From: Bacteriovoracaceae bacterium UBA1511
Lineage (GTDB): Bacteria > Bdellovibrionota > Bacteriovoracia > Bacteriovoracales > Bacteriovoracaceae
DNA length: 27,655 bases
Assembly (NCBI GenBank): GCA_002323535.1
Contig: DCQT01000073.1
Coordinates: 1-27,655, forward strand
Reading direction: 5' to 3'
The position numbers were made by a program, and so were the translations under genes. Shown here piece after piece: positions 25,476 through 27,655 of this stretch; position 1 is the first letter of the stretch; every line of letters begins with the position of its first letter. A model generated the notes under the pieces. That model worked only from the letters and a program-made list of their open reading frames with translations, was not told where the DNA came from and made no database searches.

Positions 25476-26713
25476 CCACTAAATCAGTTTCAAGTTCATC
25501 TACAATTTTTAAGAGTATCTTTTTAAAATATCTAAATAGGTTCTCAAAAGGGCACCTTATATTAAAACTTCCCTCAGGAGAGACCTATACTGCAGGAACC
25601 CCTGAATCTTTCCCCAAAGCAGTAGTGAGCATAAACGACATTAGTTTTTTTAAACGCTTTATTGTTGGAGGAGACATTGGATTTGCCGAAAGTTACATGG
25701 ACGGAGATTGGAGCACACCAGACCTTGAAAGTGTATTTCTATGGGCCATCGCCAATATTCAAGAGTCGGGACTATTGTCAGGTAGCGAGAAAAAAGAGAG
25801 CTTCGTCAATTTACTTGGCGTAGGAAATAAAGTTTTTCACTACCTAAGAGAAAACTCCTTGAAAGGATCCAAAAAAAATATTTCTTATCATTATGACTTA
25901 GGAAACGATTTTTACGAGAAATGGCTTGATCCAAGCATGACATACAGTTGCGCACTATTTGAAGACACAACGACTCCACTAGAAGAGGCTCAGAGGAATA
26001 AATACGAGCGTATAGCGGATAGCCTTGATTTAAAAGGTGGAATGCACATCCTCGAAATTGGCTGTGGATGGGGAGGCTTTGCGGAGTACATCGCGAAAAA
26101 TTATCCTACTGTTAAGTTAACTGGTATCACTATTTCAAAAGAGCAACTCTCCTATGCAAAAGAGAGACTAAAAGATCAAAAACAAATCGACTTAATTTTT
26201 GAAGACTATAGAAAGATTGACGGTAAGTTTGATCGTGTTGTTTCCATTGAGATGATTGAAGCTGTTGGAGATAAATTTCTTCCGACTTACTTTGAGTCAA
26301 TCAACAAACTTCTTAAGCCAAGTGGCGTGGCAACGATACAAGCAATCACAAGTCCAGATTCAAGATATGAAGAGTTTAAAACAGGCACCGACTTCATCCA
26401 AAAGCATATTTTTCCAGGCTCGCTTCTCCCGAGTATTAGAGCAATGGTAAATGCTTGTGAGAAAACAAACCTTCATCTTCACGGACTGTTTGATATGGGA
26501 CTTCACTACGCAAAAACACTACGAATGTGGAAAGAGAGTTTTTACCACTCATGGGAAGACATAAAACCCATGGGTTTTAACGATATATTTAAACGAAAGT
26601 GGGAGTATTACCTTACCTACTGTGAGGCGGCGTTTAAGACTAGAAACATTAGTACCGTCCAATTAACTTTAATTAAGCCCAATAACACTGATTATAAAAT
26701 CTTTGGGGCATAG
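25463..26713 (+). CDS. Cyclopropane-fatty-acyl-phospholipid synthase-like methyltransferase
   Basis: A 416-residue member of the CFA synthase family. The N-terminal lipid-binding part has GFAESYMDGDWSTPDL (73-88). The catalytic part has SYHYDLGNDFYEKWLDPSMT, TYSCALF (Cys163), and the SAM motif ILEIGCGWGGF. True cyclopropane synthases carry a His in an EHVG segment that helps hold bicarbonate, the base for ring closure; here it reads IEMIEAVGD, with Ala in place of His. The enzyme may therefore add a methyl or methylene group without closing a ring. It overlaps the DUF1365 gene by 13 bp and precedes the MerR-B12 gene by 9 bp. The family is certain; the product is inferred. Confidence 0.88.
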   Translation: MEKVTTKSVSSSSTIFKSIFLKYLNRFSKGHLILKLPSGETYTAGTPESFPKAVVSINDISFFKRFIVGGDIGFAESYMDGDWSTPDLESVFLWAIANIQESGLLSGSEKKESFVNLLGVGNKVFHYLRENSLKGSKKNISYHYDLGNDFYEKWLDPSMTYSCALFEDTTTPLEEAQRNKYERIADSLDLKGGMHILEIGCGWGGFAEYIAKNYPTVKLTGITISKEQLSYAKERLKDQKQIDLIFEDYRKIDGKFDRVVSIEMIEAVGDKFLPTYFESINKLLKPSGVATIQAITSPDSRYEEFKTGTDFIQKHIFPGSLLPSIRAMVNACEKTNLHLHGLFDMGLHYAKTLRMWKESFYHSWEDIKPMGFNDIFKRKWEYYLTYCEAAFKTRNISTVQLTLIKPNNTDYKIFGA

Positions 26714-26722
26714 GAGAATAAT

Positions 26723-27655
26723 ATGAACCTTTATAACATTCAAATGGTTTCAAAATTAACCGGGATTAGTATCCACACCTTAAGAGCATGGGAAAAAAGG
26801 TATCAAGCTGTAGTACCAGAACGAGACCAAAGTGGAAGACGAACTTACAATGATAGCGAATTAGAGAAACTAAAGATTTTGGGAAAGATCTGCTCCCTTG
26901 GAGGAAGCATAGGTAATATCGCAAATCTACAAATGACAGAACTCAAAGATTTAATGTCAAAGTTTGAAACGAGCACTCCTTTTAATGCGCCTACTCCGTT
27001 TACACCAGTCGTAGAGGAAGAAGTGGACACGCAAGCAATCCTAAATCACCTACTTCTAGCTCTTCAAGATTTTAAATTAGATATAATTAGTCACGAACTT
27101 CATAAGCTCAAAATAACAATGAGTCTTAAGGATCTAGCATTTAAAATTTTATTGCCGTTACTCCAAGAGATTGGATTTCGTGTTTACAACAACACTTTAA
27201 ATGTAGCTCAGGAGCATGCGATCAGCTCTATTGTTAGATTTCACATAGGGCAGTTCGTTTACCAAAATTATGAAAGAAAAAGAAAAAAAGGAACTGTAGC
27301 AACCCTTGCAACTCCCGAGGGTGAGTACCATGAATTTGGAATTCTAATCGCTTCGCTTTTATGCATTCATCATGGAATTAACTTTTACTTCCTAGGAGCA
27401 AATATGCCTTCACTAGGTTTCGCTGAGGCGAGTAAAAGCCTTGAGAGTAATATTTTAATTTTAGGAACAACAAGGGCTTCTAAGTTTGACTCACCTAATA
27501 TACTAGACGACTACATCAGGTCTCTACTTGGACAAATGGAAGATAAACAGATGTTACTATTAGGTGGAGATGGAAACTTCTCATTAACAAAATTTATTAA
27601 AGATCCGAAGTTTCACTTTATTTCAACTTTCCAACATTTAGATTCATACTTAGAG
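26723..27655 (+). CDS. MerR-family regulator with B12-binding domain (LitR/CarH-like), cut by window end
   Basis: 311 residues are visible and the frame is open at the right edge. Residues 6-55 form a MerR winged HTH (MVSKLTGISIHTLRAWEKRY, GRRTYNDSELEKL). Residues about 105-180 form the four-helix B12 cap. Residues about 190-290 form the Rossmann B12 domain, with EYHEFG (His203, the lower axial ligand) and LLLGGDG. CarH/LitR proteins use adenosylcobalamin as a light sensor and release DNA on illumination. The cap motif W-x9-EH is only partly kept: Glu164-His165 are present, but the Trp place is Val154 beside Tyr155. GGAG lies 6 bases upstream of the ATG. As the last visible gene of the lipid-modification operon it is likely its regulator. 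Confidence 0.88.
   Translation, partial: MNLYNIQMVSKLTGISIHTLRAWEKRYQAVVPERDQSGRRTYNDSELEKLKILGKICSLGGSIGNIANLQMTELKDLMSKFETSTPFNAPTPFTPVVEEEVDTQAILNHLLLALQDFKLDIISHELHKLKITMSLKDLAFKILLPLLQEIGFRVYNNTLNVAQEHAISSIVRFHIGQFVYQNYERKRKKGTVATLATPEGEYHEFGILIASLLCIHHGINFYFLGANMPSLGFAEASKSLESNILILGTTRASKFDSPNILDDYIRSLLGQMEDKQMLLLGGDGNFSLTKFIKDPKFHFISTFQHLDSYLE

Overview
The window (27.7 kb, AT-rich, tightly packed) reads as a chromosomal segment of a Gram-negative bacterium of the Bdellovibrio-like predator group, most like the low-GC Bacteriovoracaceae/Halobacteriovorax branch. That placement is an inference. It rests on the many signal-peptide proteins without close named families, a MinD-type ATPase next to a degenerate-J/RodZ-type HTH protein, a YhaM-type exoribonuclease outside Firmicutes, and codon and AT content. 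No 16S or ribosomal marker is present to prove it. No prophage, insertion sequence or CRISPR array was seen.

Layout. (1) 1-200: a 55-bp (AAAT)n microsatellite just upstream of a tRNA-Pro(GGG). (2) 299-7478: an exported-protein region. It holds a Cys-rich HExxH metallopeptidase, a short membrane-anchored protein, a putative lipoprotein with a possible PLAT-like domain, a lipid-anchored beta-barrel-like protein, an M50-like membrane metallopeptidase, a transglutaminase-like secreted protein and a GH88/GH105-like glycosidase. (3) 7589-9258: mannose-6-phosphate isomerase and a dolichol/phytol-kinase-type membrane protein, both leftward. (4) 9432-14622: a compact six-gene rightward operon with a clear promoter: MinD/ParA ATPase, J-like/HTH protein, RluD pseudouridine synthase, PgeF/laccase-domain protein, VKOR-DsbA fusion and TatD nuclease. 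(5) 14619-15680: a YhaM-like OB-HD exoribonuclease, leftward. (6) 15769-20369: the glycolytic run gap-pgk-tpiA followed by secG and a class V aminotransferase-like protein. (7) 20356-27655: a DnaQ-GIY-YIG nuclease and a chalcone-isomerase-like exported protein run leftward. A rightward set diverges from them: CFA/CNMT-type methyltransferase, FAD amine-oxidase-like protein, DUF1365 protein, CFA-synthase-like methyltransferase and a MerR regulator with a B12-binding domain, cut by the window end.

The most interesting system is region 7. The gene set resembles light- or singlet-oxygen-responsive fatty-acid modification clusters known from LitR/CarH-linked loci of proteobacteria and from Rhodobacter furan-fatty-acid genes. 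Details seen here sharpen the idea. The CFA-like enzyme has Ala where the bicarbonate-binding His of cyclopropane synthase normally sits. The regulator keeps the B12 axial-His motif but lacks the Trp of the W-x9-EH motif. The divergent intergenic region carries four copies of TAGACA plus a TACAA-C-TTGTA palindrome, which are candidate operators. A repair-type nuclease sits in the opposite arm. A second point of interest is the MinD ATPase translationally coupled to a cytosolic protein that joins an HPD-less J-like domain to a RodZ-type HTH.
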